Assembly: GCF_020694005.1 (NCBI RefSeq)
Contig: NZ_CP073013.1
Span: 1,808,578 to 1,872,577 of the forward strand
DNA from: Marinomonas profundi
GTDB lineage: Bacteria; Pseudomonadota; Gammaproteobacteria; Pseudomonadales; Marinomonadaceae
Direction: 5' to 3'
DNA: 64,000 nt
The notes under the pieces were generated by a model, which saw only the letters and a program-made list of their open reading frames with translations, made no database searches and was not told the origin of the DNA. Numbering within the stretch: the stretch's first letter is position 1; every line of letters starts with the position of its first letter. Below are positions 1-8,789 of this stretch, piece after piece. The position numbers and the translations under genes were made by a program.

Positions 1-228
1 AGAGGCGTCTACAAGTTGAAGATCGTAAGTTGAAAAATCAAATCTCATAACAACACACCAATGCATTAATTGTTTTTATAAGCCAGCAAGTTTAGGTAAT
101 GCCTAAATTGCTATTAACGTGCCTAGTGAGTGTAGTGCGTGAGGCTTTTAATTAGTCATCCATTTTTTAGGTCAACACATCAATTATTGGTATAGTAAAC
201 AGTCATAAAAGCCGTCCATAAAAAAACG
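1..228. other. Intergenic flank, no gene seen
   Basis: No open frame with a ribosome site and recognisable protein was found here. The stretch is AT-rich and precedes the terminator of the peptide-transporter operon. It may carry the promoter of a gene to the left of the window, but no clear -10/-35 pair stands out. Confidence 0.4.
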
Positions 229-256
229 CCATAAAAAAAACGCCCTTGCGGGCGTT
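229..256 (-). terminator. Rho-independent terminator of the dpp-type operon
   Basis: A 7-bp perfect stem (arms AACGCCC 239-245 and GGGCGTT 250-256, loop TTGC) is followed, read on the minus strand, by a run of eight to nine U residues (A-run 231-240 on the plus strand). It lies about 58 bases after the stop of the last operon gene, which fits termination of the whole transporter transcript. Confidence 0.85.
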
Positions 257-313
257 CAAAAGCTCACTTTTCAGTGAGTCGGGTATGATCTGTTTGCTAG
301 GCAGCGCGACGGG

Positions 314-1378
314 TTACGCGGCGTCGATGCTGATGGCGTCGATGCGCTTTTCTTCCACCGCGTGACAGGCGATCATGTGGCCTTGTTCTTGCGCTGCCTG
401 ATCGTCTAATCTCAGCAATGGCGTTTCGCTTTTGCAGCGCTCGTTGGCGTAGCTGCAACGTCCGTGGAAAGCGCAACCAGAAGGCGGATTCAGCGGTGAA
501 GGCAATTCGCCTTGCAGCTTAATACGCACCCGACGTTTATCGGGCGAAAGCTGCGGCGTACTAGACAGCAAAGCCAAGGTGTAAGGGTGTTTAGGGTTCT
601 CGAATAGTTGCTCACGCGTGCCTTGTTCCACCACTTTGCCCAAGTACATCACCATCACGTCGTCGGCGATGTGTTCTACCACAGACAAATCGTGCGAGAT
701 AAACACATAGCTCAAGCCAAACTCTTGCTGCAAATCCATCATCAGGTTCAATACTTGTGCCTGAACCGAGACATCTAGTGCCGATACAGGTTCGTCAGCA
801 ACAATGACGTTAGGGTCGAGCATCAAGCCGCGAGCGATGGCAATACGCTGGCGCTGACCACCGGAAAACATGTGCGGGTAACGCTCGTAATGTTCGGTTT
901 TCAAGCCAACTTTCGCCATGATAGCGAGGGCCTTTGCTTTGCGTTCGGCTTTGGAAAGCTTGGTGTTAATCACCAAAGGCTCTTCCAAAATGGCACCGAT
1001 TTTCTTGCGCGGATTCAGCGAGCCATAAGGGTTTTGGAAGATGATTTGGATCTTCTGACGTAGCTTTGCTTGCGCGTCAGAACTTAAGGTGAGTAAGTCT
1101 TCCCCTAGGTGCGACAAGCTACCCTCAGTGGGCGTTTCAATCATGGTGAGCATGCGACCAAGGGTGGATTTACCGCAACCTGATTCACCTACCACCGCAA
1201 GGGTTTTGCCCTTTTCTAGATTGAAGCTAATGCCATCGACGGCTTTCACCACCACGTCCGGTTTAAAGAAACCTTGTCTGACGTGGTAATGCTGCTTTAG
1301 ATTTTCAGCCTTTAAAATTAATTGGCTATCTAATGTATTGTCGGATGTATTGTCGGATGAATTATTAAATTGATTCAT
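314..1378 (-). CDS. dppF: Peptide ABC transporter ATPase, DppF/OppF type
   Basis: This is one of the two ATPases that power a cytoplasmic-membrane di/oligopeptide importer. Walker A GESGCGKS lies near residues 64-71, a Q-loop FQNP near 113, the ABC signature FSGGQRQR near 171 and Walker B VIVADEP near 191. The C-terminal oligopeptide-transporter extension carries the CAFHGRC...C cysteine cluster; comparable cysteines bind an iron-sulfur cluster in some structurally studied Dpp/Opp ATPases, but binding here is inference. I start the gene at ATG 1378 because it overlaps the dppD stop in an ATGA tetranucleotide (1375-1378), a typical translational coupling. A longer reading from 1417 would add 13 residues of dppD antisense-frame sequence with no support. 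It gives 354 aa, normal for the family. Last gene of dppABCDF. Confidence 0.93.
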   Translation of the reverse strand: MNQFNNSSDNTSDNTLDSQLILKAENLKQHYHVRQGFFKPDVVVKAVDGISFNLEKGKTLAVVGESGCGKSTLGRMLTMIETPTEGSLSHLGEDLLTLSSDAQAKLRQKIQIIFQNPYGSLNPRKKIGAILEEPLVINTKLSKAERKAKALAIMAKVGLKTEHYERYPHMFSGGQRQRIAIARGLMLDPNVIVADEPVSALDVSVQAQVLNLMMDLQQEFGLSYVFISHDLSVVEHIADDVMVMYLGKVVEQGTREQLFENPKHPYTLALLSSTPQLSPDKRRVRIKLQGELPSPLNPPSGCAFHGRCSYANERCKSETPLLRLDDQAAQEQGHMIACHAVEEKRIDAISIDAA

Positions 1379-2343
1379 GCGGCGGGTCTCCCTTCGCTGT
1401 CCAATGGCGTATGGCATTTTACTTGGCGGTCAAGATCGCCTTGGTTGGCAGGTTCCACCTTACGACAATGATCGGTCGCATAAGGGCAGCGCGGGCTGAG
1501 CAAACAACCCAAAGGTCGATCATATTGACCCGGAACCACGCCCGGCAAGGCTTCTAGTCGTGCTTTACCGGCGGCGGACTCTGGCAAAGAAGCCAGCAAT
1601 GCCTGCGTATACGGATGTCTTGGTGTACTGAAGACTTCCGCTGCGGGGCCAGATTCGACGATTTGACCGGCGTACATCACAATAACGCGATGGGCGACTT
1701 CGGCGACTAAGGCCAAGTCATGGGTGATCAACACCAAGCCCATTTGTTTTTTGCGCTGCAGTTCGATCAATAGATCAATGATCTGCGCTTGAATGGTCAC
1801 GTCTAGCGCCGTGGTTGGCTCGTCGGCGATCAATAAACGCGGATCACAAGCAATCGACATGGCGATCATCACCCGCTGGCTCATACCGCCTGAGAGCTGA
1901 TGAGGGTAATTGTCCAAACGCGATTCCGGCGCCGGAATGCCCACTTGCTTTAACAGTTCAAGGGCGCGCGCTTTGAGCTCTTTTTTGCTGCCGCCTTGGT
2001 GCGTTTTTAACGCTTCAATGATCTGATAACCGACGGTAAAGCATGGATTCAGGCTGGTCATCGGATCTTGGAAGATCATCGCAATGTCGGAACCTGTTAG
2101 CTTACGACGTTGCTTTTCTGGCATGGCTTGCAGATCCTGACCGTCGAAGGTCAACTGGTCTGCACTGACTTTGCCGGGAAAATCGATCAAGCCCATAATA
2201 GACAATGAACTGACACTTTTGCCTGAGCCAGATTCCCCCACGATGCCGAGAACTTCCCCTTCTTCGACCTTGTAACTGATGTTATCCACGGCGCGAAAAT
2301 TGCCGAAGGTAACGCTTAAATTTTCCAACTGTAACAGTGACAT
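1375..2343 (-). CDS. dppD: Peptide ABC transporter ATPase, DppD/OppD type
   Basis: Second ATPase of the peptide importer, 322 aa, expected to form a heterodimer with the DppF-type subunit on the inner face of the membrane. Walker A GESGSGKS is at residues 36-43, the Q-loop at FQDP near 91, the signature LSGGMSQR at 150-157 and Walker B LLIADEP at 170-176. The C-terminal OppD/F extension ends in a CLLSPRC...C cysteine motif. It follows dppC by 11 bases and overlaps dppF by four bases, so the genes are co-transcribed and probably translationally coupled. The substrate cannot be read from the ATPase. The dpp name rests on gene order and the binding protein; an Opp-type or haem/peptide role is possible. 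Confidence 0.93.
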   Translation of the reverse strand: MSLLQLENLSVTFGNFRAVDNISYKVEEGEVLGIVGESGSGKSVSSLSIMGLIDFPGKVSADQLTFDGQDLQAMPEKQRRKLTGSDIAMIFQDPMTSLNPCFTVGYQIIEALKTHQGGSKKELKARALELLKQVGIPAPESRLDNYPHQLSGGMSQRVMIAMSIACDPRLLIADEPTTALDVTIQAQIIDLLIELQRKKQMGLVLITHDLALVAEVAHRVIVMYAGQIVESGPAAEVFSTPRHPYTQALLASLPESAAGKARLEALPGVVPGQYDRPLGCLLSPRCPYATDHCRKVEPANQGDLDRQVKCHTPLDSEGRPAA

Positions 2344-2354
2344 AACAACCTCTC

Positions 2355-3269
2355 TTACTGTTTCAACTTGGGATCAAGGGCATCACGTAAGCCATCGCCC
2401 ATGAGGTTAAACGCCAGTACTGTGATCAAAATCATCAAACCGGGGAAAGTCACCACCCACCAAGCGCGCTGCACAAATTGCAAGGCATCGGCCAACATAG
2501 AGCCCCATTCTGGGGTCGGTGGTTGCGCGCCAAGGCCCAAAAAGCCAAGGGCCGCCATGTCGAGAATGGCGCTAGAAAAGCCTAATGTGGCCTGTACGAT
2601 TAACGGCGCCAAGCAGTTTGGCAAAATGCACACAAACATCAAACGCAGTGGACTCGCGCCAAGCACCTTGGACGAGGTGACGTAATCGCGGGACATTTCC
2701 GCCATGGTCGCGGCACGGGTTAAGCGCACATAATGCGGCAGCGAGACAATGGAAATCGCCAACGCGGCGTTGACAATGCTTGGCCCCAAGATTGCCACAA
2801 TCGCAATCGCCAACAACAAGCTTGGCATTGCCAACATAATGTCGACAATGCGCATGATGGCGGTGTCTATCATGCCTTTAAAATAACCGGCCACTAGGCC
2901 AAGTAAAATGCCCATGATCAAAGACGCGGTCACCGCGACGATGCCAACGGCAATCGACAGGCGTGAGCCATAGATCAAACGTGACAAAATATCGCGGCCT
3001 ACATCGTCTGTGCCTAAGACAAATGACCAGTTACCGCCTTCTAACCAAGCCGGAGGCAATAACAGCGCATCACGGTATTGATCCGATGGCGAATGTGGCG
3101 CGACAAAGTTAGCAAACACCGCCATAAAGCAAATAATTAAAATAACAATCAGACCCGCTACCGCGCCTTTGTTGCTGCTGAAATAGTGCCAAAATTCTTG
3201 CAATGGCGTCATTGGCGCGGGGGCGGTCAATGGCATGCTCGTCGTGGACGTTTTAGTAGATGTCGTCAT
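2355..3269 (-). CDS. dppC: Peptide ABC transporter permease, DppC/OppC type
   Basis: Inner-membrane permease subunit, 304 aa. It has an N-terminal OppC-type first helix (about residues 34-56), a periplasmic loop and then the BPD-transport core with about five further helices. The cytoplasmic EAA-type loop that contacts the ATPases is near residues 195-215 ([14 protein letters not shown]). The length and the C-terminal [14 protein letters not shown] signature are typical of DppC. It lies 11 bases upstream of dppD and 10 bases downstream of dppB, within the five-gene transporter operon. The first residues, rich in Thr and Ser ([11 protein letters not shown]), are a little longer than in E. coli but have a normal start. 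Confidence 0.93.
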   Translation of the reverse strand: MTTSTKTSTTSMPLTAPAPMTPLQEFWHYFSSNKGAVAGLIVILIICFMAVFANFVAPHSPSDQYRDALLLPPAWLEGGNWSFVLGTDDVGRDILSRLIYGSRLSIAVGIVAVTASLIMGILLGLVAGYFKGMIDTAIMRIVDIMLAMPSLLLAIAIVAILGPSIVNAALAISIVSLPHYVRLTRAATMAEMSRDYVTSSKVLGASPLRLMFVCILPNCLAPLIVQATLGFSSAILDMAALGFLGLGAQPPTPEWGSMLADALQFVQRAWWVVTFPGLMILITVLAFNLMGDGLRDALDPKLKQ

Positions 3270-3279
3270 AAACGCCTCC

Positions 3280-4290
3280 TTAGCGGCTGTGTCGAATACG
3301 TGGGTTAACGATGCCGTAAGTGATATCTACCAAGAGATTCACCACAATGATGATACAAGCGACAATCAAAATACCGCCTTGTACAACGGGATAATCACGG
3401 CGTCCGATGGATTCGATCAGCCATTTACCAATGCCCGGCCAAGCAAATACTGTCTCGGTCAAAATCGCCCCAGAAAGCAAAATACCCACTTGCAAGCCGA
3501 TCACGGTAATCACCGGAATCAAGGCGTTACGCAACGCATGAATCACGATAACGCGCCAAGGAGCGATGCCTTTGGCGCGGGCGGTACGAATGTAATCTTC
3601 GCTTAATACTTCCAGCATAGAAGAGCGCGTCATACGGGCGATCACCGCCATAGGAATGGTACCAAGCACAATACTGGGCAACACCAGATGCGAAACCGCA
3701 GACGTAAACGCACCCGCCTCGTCAGATAAGAGCGAGTCTATTAGCATGAAGCCGGTCACATCCTCAATCCAGTAGACGACGTCGATCCGCCCCGAGACAG
3801 GCGTCCAACCCAGATTAACGGAAAACACCAACATCAATAACAGCGCCCACCAGAAGATGGGCATCGAATAGCCGGTGAGAGAGAAGGTCATTACCGAGTG
3901 ATCAATAAAGGTGCCGCGCTTTACCGCGGCAAAAATACCCGCGGGTAAACCAATAAAAATGGCAAAAATAGCCGCACATACCGCCAGCTCTATTGTGGCG
4001 GGAAAGAGCGTGAGAAATTCTTTCATCACCGGTTCGCGGGTGATCAAGGAGTTACCCAAGTCGCCTTGCAATACACCAGTGACATAATGGAAATACTGCT
4101 CATACAAGGGCTTATCAAAGCCCAGTTGCGCACTTAATTCGGCGTGGCGTTCTGCGCTCACACCGCGTTCGCCGGCCATCACTTCAATAGGGTCACCGGG
4201 AATTAAGCGAATAAGGGTAAAAGTCAGCAAGGTGATTCCGATAAAAGTCGGAATGACGAGGCTTAAGCGACGGAAAATAAACTGGAACAT
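3280..4290 (-). CDS. dppB: Peptide ABC transporter permease, DppB/OppB type
   Basis: Inner-membrane permease of 336 aa. Helix 1 lies near residues 9-29, the typical LIPGDP segment follows at about 31, and the core ends in the NLLVDITYGIVNPRIR signature of DppB/OppB. The EAA loop is around the DYIRTARAKG motif. I start at ATG 4290 (MFQFIFRRL), which matches the family N-terminus. An upstream TTG at 4329 would add 13 unrelated residues and has no ribosome site. The 170-base space between dppA and this gene holds a large hairpin and tandem repeats, so dppB-F expression is probably lower than that of dppA. Confidence 0.92.
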   Translation of the reverse strand: MFQFIFRRLSLVIPTFIGITLLTFTLIRLIPGDPIEVMAGERGVSAERHAELSAQLGFDKPLYEQYFHYVTGVLQGDLGNSLITREPVMKEFLTLFPATIELAVCAAIFAIFIGLPAGIFAAVKRGTFIDHSVMTFSLTGYSMPIFWWALLLMLVFSVNLGWTPVSGRIDVVYWIEDVTGFMLIDSLLSDEAGAFTSAVSHLVLPSIVLGTIPMAVIARMTRSSMLEVLSEDYIRTARAKGIAPWRVIVIHALRNALIPVITVIGLQVGILLSGAILTETVFAWPGIGKWLIESIGRRDYPVVQGGILIVACIIIVVNLLVDITYGIVNPRIRHSR

Positions 4291-4342
4291 AAAGGACAGG
4301 CTCTCTTGAGATATTATGTGATCGAGCAAGTTGCTCGGTCAG

Positions 4343-4380
4343 CAAGACATCTGCTCGCGTCCCAGCGAGCAGATGTCTTG
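4343..4380 (-). terminator. Perfect 16-bp hairpin between dppA and dppB
   Basis: The arms 4343-4358 and 4365-4380 are exact reverse complements (16 bp) around the 6-base loop GTCCCA. Read on the minus strand it lies just after dppA and its trailing repeats and just before dppB. It lacks a U-run, so complete termination is unlikely. By analogy with other binding-protein-first transporter operons it probably stabilises the 3' end of dppA mRNA or attenuates read-through into dppBCDF. That role is inference. Confidence 0.7.
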
Positions 4381-4432
4381 TAGTCCGAAGACTTTTGTTA
4401 GTCCGAAGACTTTTGTTAGTCCGAAGACTTTT
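4381..4432. repeat. Triple 18-bp direct repeat in the dppA-dppB spacer
   Basis: TAGTCCGAAGACTTTTGT occurs at 4381-4398 and 4399-4416, followed by a third copy (4417-4432) that diverges after 16 bases. The copies sit between the dppA stop and the large intercistronic hairpin. Three uninterrupted copies suggest slippage, so copy number may vary among strains. No function is evident. Confidence 0.9.
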
Positions 4433-4462
4433 TAGCCCTAAGGGCTTACTTCGAAACGTCGA

Positions 4463-6055
4463 TTATTTGCTGACGTTATAGAAGTAGTGACCACCCAATG
4501 GGTCAATTTTGTAGCCTTTTACTTCTTTACGGATCGGCTCGTAAACCACTGAGTGGGCGAGGGTGATCCAAGGTGCTTCACGTTTGAAGACTTCCTGAGC
4601 TTTTTCGTAGTCTTTGGTACGTTCGGCTTTGTCAGACGTTTGTTTGGCTTTTAGAAGCAAGTTATTGAACTCTTCGTTACACCACTGGGCACGGTTCGCG
4701 CCACCAACAGCGTCACAGCCTAACAAAACATATAGGAAGTTATCTGGGTCACCGTTATCACCGGTCCAACCTAGCAATACGGTATCGTGTTCACCATTTT
4801 TAGAACGGTTTAGGTATTCACCCCATTCGTAAGAAACGATTTCTGCTTTCACACCGATTTTAGACCAGTCTTCTTGCATGATTTCGGCCATACGGCGGGC
4901 ATTTGGGTTGTATGGACGTTGTACTGGCATAGCCCAGATATTGGTAGAGAAACCATCAGGATAACCCGCTTCAGCCAGCAATTTTTTCGCTTTTACAGGA
5001 TCGTATGGATAATCAACAATGTTCTTGTTGTACGACCACATAGTGGGTGGAATAGGGTTTTTAGCGTCTTTGCCTGCGCCTTGGAACACGGCGTCAATGA
5101 TGGCGCTCTTGTCGGTGGCTAAGCTTAGGGCTTGGCGAACACGAACATCAGTGAAAGGGGCTTTTTGTGTGTTAAACGCCAAATAACCTACGTTCAAGCC
5201 TTCTTGGCTCATTAGGTTGATATTTGGATCCGCTTCCATCTGCTTAAGATCCGCAGGATTCGGATAAGGCATGATGTCGCACTCACCCGCTTTTAGCTTT
5301 GCGTAACGCACTGAAGCGTCTGGTGTGATAGAGAAAACCAGACGATCGATTTTTGCTTTGCCTTTCCAGTAGTCTTGGAAAGCGGTGTAGCGGATCAAAG
5401 AGTCTTTCTGGTACTGAACTTTTTGGAAAGGACCGGTGCCCACTGGATCAAGGTCTAACTTCTCTGGCGTGCCGGCTTTCATATAAGCATCGGCTTGTTC
5501 TTTGGAAAAGATCGACGCAAAGTCCATCGCAAGGTTGGCGATGAAAGGCGCTTCAGGCTTGCTTAAAATGAATTTGACCGTGTAGTCGTCGACTTTCACC
5601 ATCTCTTTAATCAAGGTGTCCATGCCCATGCCGGTGAAGTACTCGTAAGAGCCGCCAGACACAGTGTGGTAAGGGTTGTTTTTGTTACCCTGACGGTCAA
5701 AGGTAAAAATCACATCGTCAGCGTTAAAATCACGGGTCGGTTTGAAATCTTTTGCCGAATGAAACTTCACGCCTTTGCGTAAATGGAAAGTGTATTCAAG
5801 GCCATCGCTGGATACGTCATAGCTTTCTGCTAATCCTGGCTCTGTTTCAGTGGTACCCAGTTTGAACTCGATTAAACGGTTGAACATGTTTTTCGAGGTT
5901 GCATCAAAAGTGGTACCCGCGGTGTAAAACGCTGGGTTAAAGCCTTCTGGGCTGCCTTCTGAGCAATAAACCAGTGTGGTTGCAGCGTGAGCAGAGGTAC
6001 TGATTGCTCCGGCGGCCATAAGTGCAAGCGTTATTTTTGCTAGCCCTGTTTTCAT
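4463..6055 (-). CDS. dppA: Periplasmic peptide-binding protein, DppA type
   Basis: Extracytoplasmic solute-binding protein family 5, 530 aa, which delivers peptides to the DppBC permease. The N-terminus is a clear signal peptide (MKTGLAKITL, hydrophobic core, cleavage probably after STSAHA). The mature part shows the family blocks YCSEGSPEGFNP, LAESYDVSSDGLEYTFHLRKGVKFH and LDPVGTGPF. I choose ATG 6055 because GGAGAG (6061-6066) is spaced five bases from it; a GTG at 6061 overlaps that ribosome site and cannot be the start. It is the first gene of the dppABCDF unit, and a strong hairpin precedes it at 6189-6221. The closest role is dipeptide uptake, but family members also bind delta-aminolevulinate, haem or other peptides. 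Confidence 0.92.
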   Translation of the reverse strand: MKTGLAKITLALMAAGAISTSAHAATTLVYCSEGSPEGFNPAFYTAGTTFDATSKNMFNRLIEFKLGTTETEPGLAESYDVSSDGLEYTFHLRKGVKFHSAKDFKPTRDFNADDVIFTFDRQGNKNNPYHTVSGGSYEYFTGMGMDTLIKEMVKVDDYTVKFILSKPEAPFIANLAMDFASIFSKEQADAYMKAGTPEKLDLDPVGTGPFQKVQYQKDSLIRYTAFQDYWKGKAKIDRLVFSITPDASVRYAKLKAGECDIMPYPNPADLKQMEADPNINLMSQEGLNVGYLAFNTQKAPFTDVRVRQALSLATDKSAIIDAVFQGAGKDAKNPIPPTMWSYNKNIVDYPYDPVKAKKLLAEAGYPDGFSTNIWAMPVQRPYNPNARRMAEIMQEDWSKIGVKAEIVSYEWGEYLNRSKNGEHDTVLLGWTGDNGDPDNFLYVLLGCDAVGGANRAQWCNEEFNNLLLKAKQTSDKAERTKDYEKAQEVFKREAPWITLAHSVVYEPIRKEVKGYKIDPLGGHYFYNVSK

Positions 6056-6177
6056 TGTCACTCTCCATTAACATAATTATTGTCGTGCTAAGCACGTGGG
6101 AAGTCGAATCAAGGTGTTCGTTACTTTTGTGTTTTTTTGAGGGTGAAAAGCGGCTTTTAGCGTTGCTGTCATGACCG

Positions 6178-6221
6178 TTAATAAAACAAACCCCATCCAA
6201 ACTCCTAGTTCGAATGGGGTT
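6178..6221 (-). terminator. Strong hairpin with U-rich tail upstream of dppA
   Basis: Arms 6189-6196 (AACCCCAT) and 6214-6221 (ATGGGGTT) extend inward through wobble pairs to AACT/AGTT, giving about 15 pairs with a 3-base loop. Read on the minus strand the stem is followed by TTGTTTTATT. It lies about 120 bases before the dppA start and about 420 bases after the dehydrogenase gene. It can terminate that upstream transcript or act as an attenuator in the dppA leader; the sequence alone does not decide. Confidence 0.75.
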
Positions 6222-6485
6222 GTTCTGCCTCGTCCCTGAGCCCCCTTTAGCTATAAAAGATGCACCTGAATACACAGAAGCATCAAGAACAGCGTCTCTG
6301 AAGATTACTCAAGCCTATTTAAATAACCAATCGAAATAACGATATGGCCTATACGTGGAATGAATACAGAATGGCTATAAAGGGTGGGAGGCCTTGAAAA
6401 CAAAGGCATTGAAGGGAAATGCCTGGCGTAATAAAAGTGAAAAAAAAGAGACGACATTGTCATAAAAAGTTGAGAAAAAGAAAAT

Positions 6486-6622
6486 AACCCCTCCCTAGCC
6501 CTTTTCTTGAAAGACATAAGGGATGGCAAGGATTTCGCACCTCCCCCTATTTAGATAAGGGGGACAGTGACAATTCGGGTCTGCTCCTCCCCCTTGTGTC
6601 TTGAAGGGGGAGGCTGGGATGG
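6486..6622. repeat. GC-rich palindromic dispersed element, copy 1
   Basis: This is a chain of three CCTCCCC/GGGGAGG-type palindromes, the clearest being CCTCCCCCTT (6585-6594) paired with AAGGGGGAGG (6604-6613), ending in GGCTGGGATGGGG. The same architecture and much of the sequence recur at 25752-25845. The element fills the space after the minus-strand dehydrogenase gene. A short reading frame across it (6305-6529) shows no protein-like features. Confidence 0.75.
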
Positions 6623-6640
6623 GGTCACTTTAGGAGGAGG

Positions 6641-7507
6641 TTATTTCTTATCCAATGCCTTAATTAAGACCGATGTGTCTTGGCGGCCACGGCCTTCTGC
6701 GATTAAATCTTGATAGTCTTGGTCGACGGTTTGGGTGAGTGGCAGTGTTAAGCCCATTTTTTCCGCTTGAGCAAGGCATAAGCCTAAGTCTTTATGCATC
6801 CATTCAATAGCGAAGCCGAAATCAAATTCGTCTTTTGCCATGCTGGGGCCGCGGTTCTCTAATTGCCAAGATCCCGCCGCGCCATGTTTGAGCGTATCGA
6901 CTAATGTGGCAATGTGTAGATTCGCTTTTTGGGCAAAACGAATGCCTTCGGATAAGCCAGAGAGTACGCCTGCGATCAGGATTTGATTGACCATTTTTGC
7001 CATTTGGCCGTTGCCGACAGGCCCCATTAGGCTGGTGGCTTTGGCATAGCAATCCAACACGGCTTGCGCTTTGTCTAGATCACGTTGAGAACCGCCTATC
7101 ATCACGGTTAAGACGCCGTTAATCGCGCCAGCTTGACCGCCAGATACCGGTGCATCCATGAACAAGAACCCACGCTCTCGCGCGGCTTGATGAAGCTCTT
7201 TTGCCACTTCGGCAGACGCGGTGGTGTGGTCAATAAACAGTGTACCGGCCTTGGCATGTTGAAACGCGCCTGCTGGGCCCAAATACACCGAGCGCAAGTC
7301 GTCGTCATTGCCAACACAGGTCAAAACGATGTCGGCATCTTGTGCCGCAAGGGCCGGCGTGGTGGCAAACGTGCCGCGGTATTCCTCACACCATTTTTGG
7401 GCTTTTGCTGTGGATCGGTTATAGACCACAAGGCTGTGGCCCGCTTTGCTGACATGTCCTGCCATTGGGTAACCCATTGTACCCAGTCCGATGAAGCTTA
7501 CTTTCAT
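6641..7507 (-). CDS. Beta-hydroxyacid dehydrogenase (3-hydroxyisobutyrate / tartronate semialdehyde reductase family)
   Basis: 288-aa NAD(P)-dependent oxidoreductase. The N-terminal Rossmann fold has the family fingerprint FIGLGTMGYPMA at residues 5-16, the substrate-binding block DAPVSGGQAGA lies near 119-129, and the catalytic lysine sits in GNGQMAKMVNQ near 168-178. The helical C-terminal domain contains KDLGLCLAQAEKMG. These are the signatures shared by MmsB (3-hydroxyisobutyrate dehydrogenase) and GarR/GlxR (2-hydroxy-3-oxopropionate reductase). The sequence does not separate them by eye, and no valine- or glycerate-pathway genes lie next to it. It has its own minus-strand context, with a GC-rich repeat downstream. 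Confidence 0.88.
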   Translation of the reverse strand: MKVSFIGLGTMGYPMAGHVSKAGHSLVVYNRSTAKAQKWCEEYRGTFATTPALAAQDADIVLTCVGNDDDLRSVYLGPAGAFQHAKAGTLFIDHTTASAEVAKELHQAARERGFLFMDAPVSGGQAGAINGVLTVMIGGSQRDLDKAQAVLDCYAKATSLMGPVGNGQMAKMVNQILIAGVLSGLSEGIRFAQKANLHIATLVDTLKHGAAGSWQLENRGPSMAKDEFDFGFAIEWMHKDLGLCLAQAEKMGLTLPLTQTVDQDYQDLIAEGRGRQDTSVLIKALDKK

Positions 7508-7938
7508 TGCTTTTTCCTTTACTGCCTAGGTTCGAGATGGCTTAAATAATACGGATTTGCTGATGAATTACGAGGCACAAAAAGCCATAAAATCAGGCAT
7601 ACAGAAGTAAATACGGGTGTTCACTAGCAAATATTGTGACCTGGGTGTGGGCGCGATACCCTGTGGATAACTTTGTGCAAGAAAATATTAATGAGCGATT
7701 ATTTCGTGAAAATGCGACGACGTTCAAATAATCGTGCATATTTCATACAATTTTCATGCTTTCCTTTTGGGCTGCTAGATCTTCCTTCCTTTGTCAATAG
7801 CTGAAAGCGCTTGTTCGTTAACATGGTTGAATTTTATCGCATTTTTTATGGCTCTAAGCGGGTTTCTCGGCGGTTTGCTTTGGTCGTTTTGACTCTTCCA
7901 ATAAAAACAAAAAATCTATTTAAAACATATTGTTATGA
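7508..7938. other. AT-rich intergenic region, no gene supported
   Basis: This 431-base gap separates two minus-strand genes. It should contain the promoter of the dehydrogenase gene. A plus-strand frame at 7811-8071 has no ribosome site and its 3' part is antisense to the esterase gene, so it is not called. No RNA structure stands out. Confidence 0.4.
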
Positions 7939-8562
7939 TCAAACCTTGCCTTTTAGAAGAGAAAACACTGCCTCAGCCAGTTGCTCGTTTGCTTGGGCAT
8001 CCAGATGCACACCATCAATCTCACTGGGTTGTAGGATGCCTGCAGAATTGAGGAAGAGGCATTTATTGTGAACCGCAACATCTTGGTAGTATTGATGAAA
8101 ATGTTGAGACTTTTCAACGGCTCCATCAAAACTTTCGGCCACCGCCCCGTTTGGGGATAAAATATTTGGCGGTGCAATGATCAGCAAGATTGGGCTAGGA
8201 AAGCCATGAGTGTTTGGCATTTTTGACTTTTCGATCAGTTTTTCTATTCCTTTTGCTGCCTCGTAAGCCCCCACATTAAAATGCCGCTTCAAATCATTGG
8301 TGCCTAACATGATGATTAAAATATCAACTGGGCCAAAGGTTTCCAGCGCCGCTTGCAGATACGCAAGGCCATTTCGACCTTCTAAAAAAGGATCGTTCCA
8401 TAACGTCGTGCGACCAGGCAAGCCCAAATTAATGACCTGATGGTGCTTACCTAATCGCTCATTGAGTTGGCTTGGCCAGCGTAGATGTTTTGGGTAACGT
8501 CCGCCATTCGGTACGCTGCCCCAAGTGAGTGAATCGCCATAACAAAGAATTGTCGTCATCAT
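7939..8562 (-). CDS. SGNH-family esterase / arylesterase
   Basis: 207-aa cytosolic GDSL hydrolase. Block I is CYGDSLTWG (residues 6-14) with the catalytic serine. The oxyanion Gly sits in the segment around LGLPGRTT, block III is GTNDLKRHF near residue 88, and block V DGVHLDAQ near 183 supplies the Asp-His pair. The GDSLTWG form and overall length resemble the acyl-esterase/acyltransferase group that includes Mycobacterium smegmatis arylesterase, and no signal peptide is present. Start at 8562 (or the adjacent ATG at 8559), preceded by AAGGGGA. Natural substrate unknown. It is transcribed alone. Confidence 0.88.
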   Translation of the reverse strand: MMTTILCYGDSLTWGSVPNGGRYPKHLRWPSQLNERLGKHHQVINLGLPGRTTLWNDPFLEGRNGLAYLQAALETFGPVDILIIMLGTNDLKRHFNVGAYEAAKGIEKLIEKSKMPNTHGFPSPILLIIAPPNILSPNGAVAESFDGAVEKSQHFHQYYQDVAVHNKCLFLNSAGILQPSEIDGVHLDAQANEQLAEAVFSLLKGKV

Positions 8563-8725
8563 GTTCCCCTTGCCGGTTGCTTGCAGCTATTTGCTTGCTA
8601 CTACTTGCTTACTACTAAATAGTGCTTTGCTCATTAAATAGTGTAGCTACTTTGGCGATGCTTAGAGCAAAATATCCTGTTAATCCTTGCTGGTGAAATA
8701 AGCTGACAGGGCCTAATAAAACGAA

Positions 8726-8760
8726 AAAAAGCCATGATGATCGAGTCATCATGGCTTTTT
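8726..8760 (-). terminator. Bidirectional terminator after the Cache chemoreceptor
   Basis: A perfect 15-bp stem (8726-8740 with 8746-8760, loop TCGAG) starts with an A5 run and ends with a T5 run, so it can terminate in either direction. It lies 30 bases beyond the stop of the minus-strand chemoreceptor gene. Confidence 0.88.
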
Positions 8761-8789
8761 AGTCGTTAAAGAAAATGCTGGTTTAGGGG

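Noticed and set aside
4381-4432. Triple repeat considered as a CRISPR-like array
   Set aside because: The copies are contiguous without spacers and no cas genes are present. A slippage repeat is simpler.
6056-6061. GTG at 6061 as the dppA start
   Set aside because: It overlaps the GGAGAG ribosome site that is properly spaced for ATG 6055.
6305-6529. Minus-strand 74-codon reading frame in the gap before dppA
   Set aside because: It has no ribosome site and a biased composition, and its frame runs through the GC-rich repeat. No protein-like features.
7811-8071. Plus-strand 86-codon frame
   Set aside because: Its second half is antisense to the SGNH esterase gene and it lacks a ribosome site.
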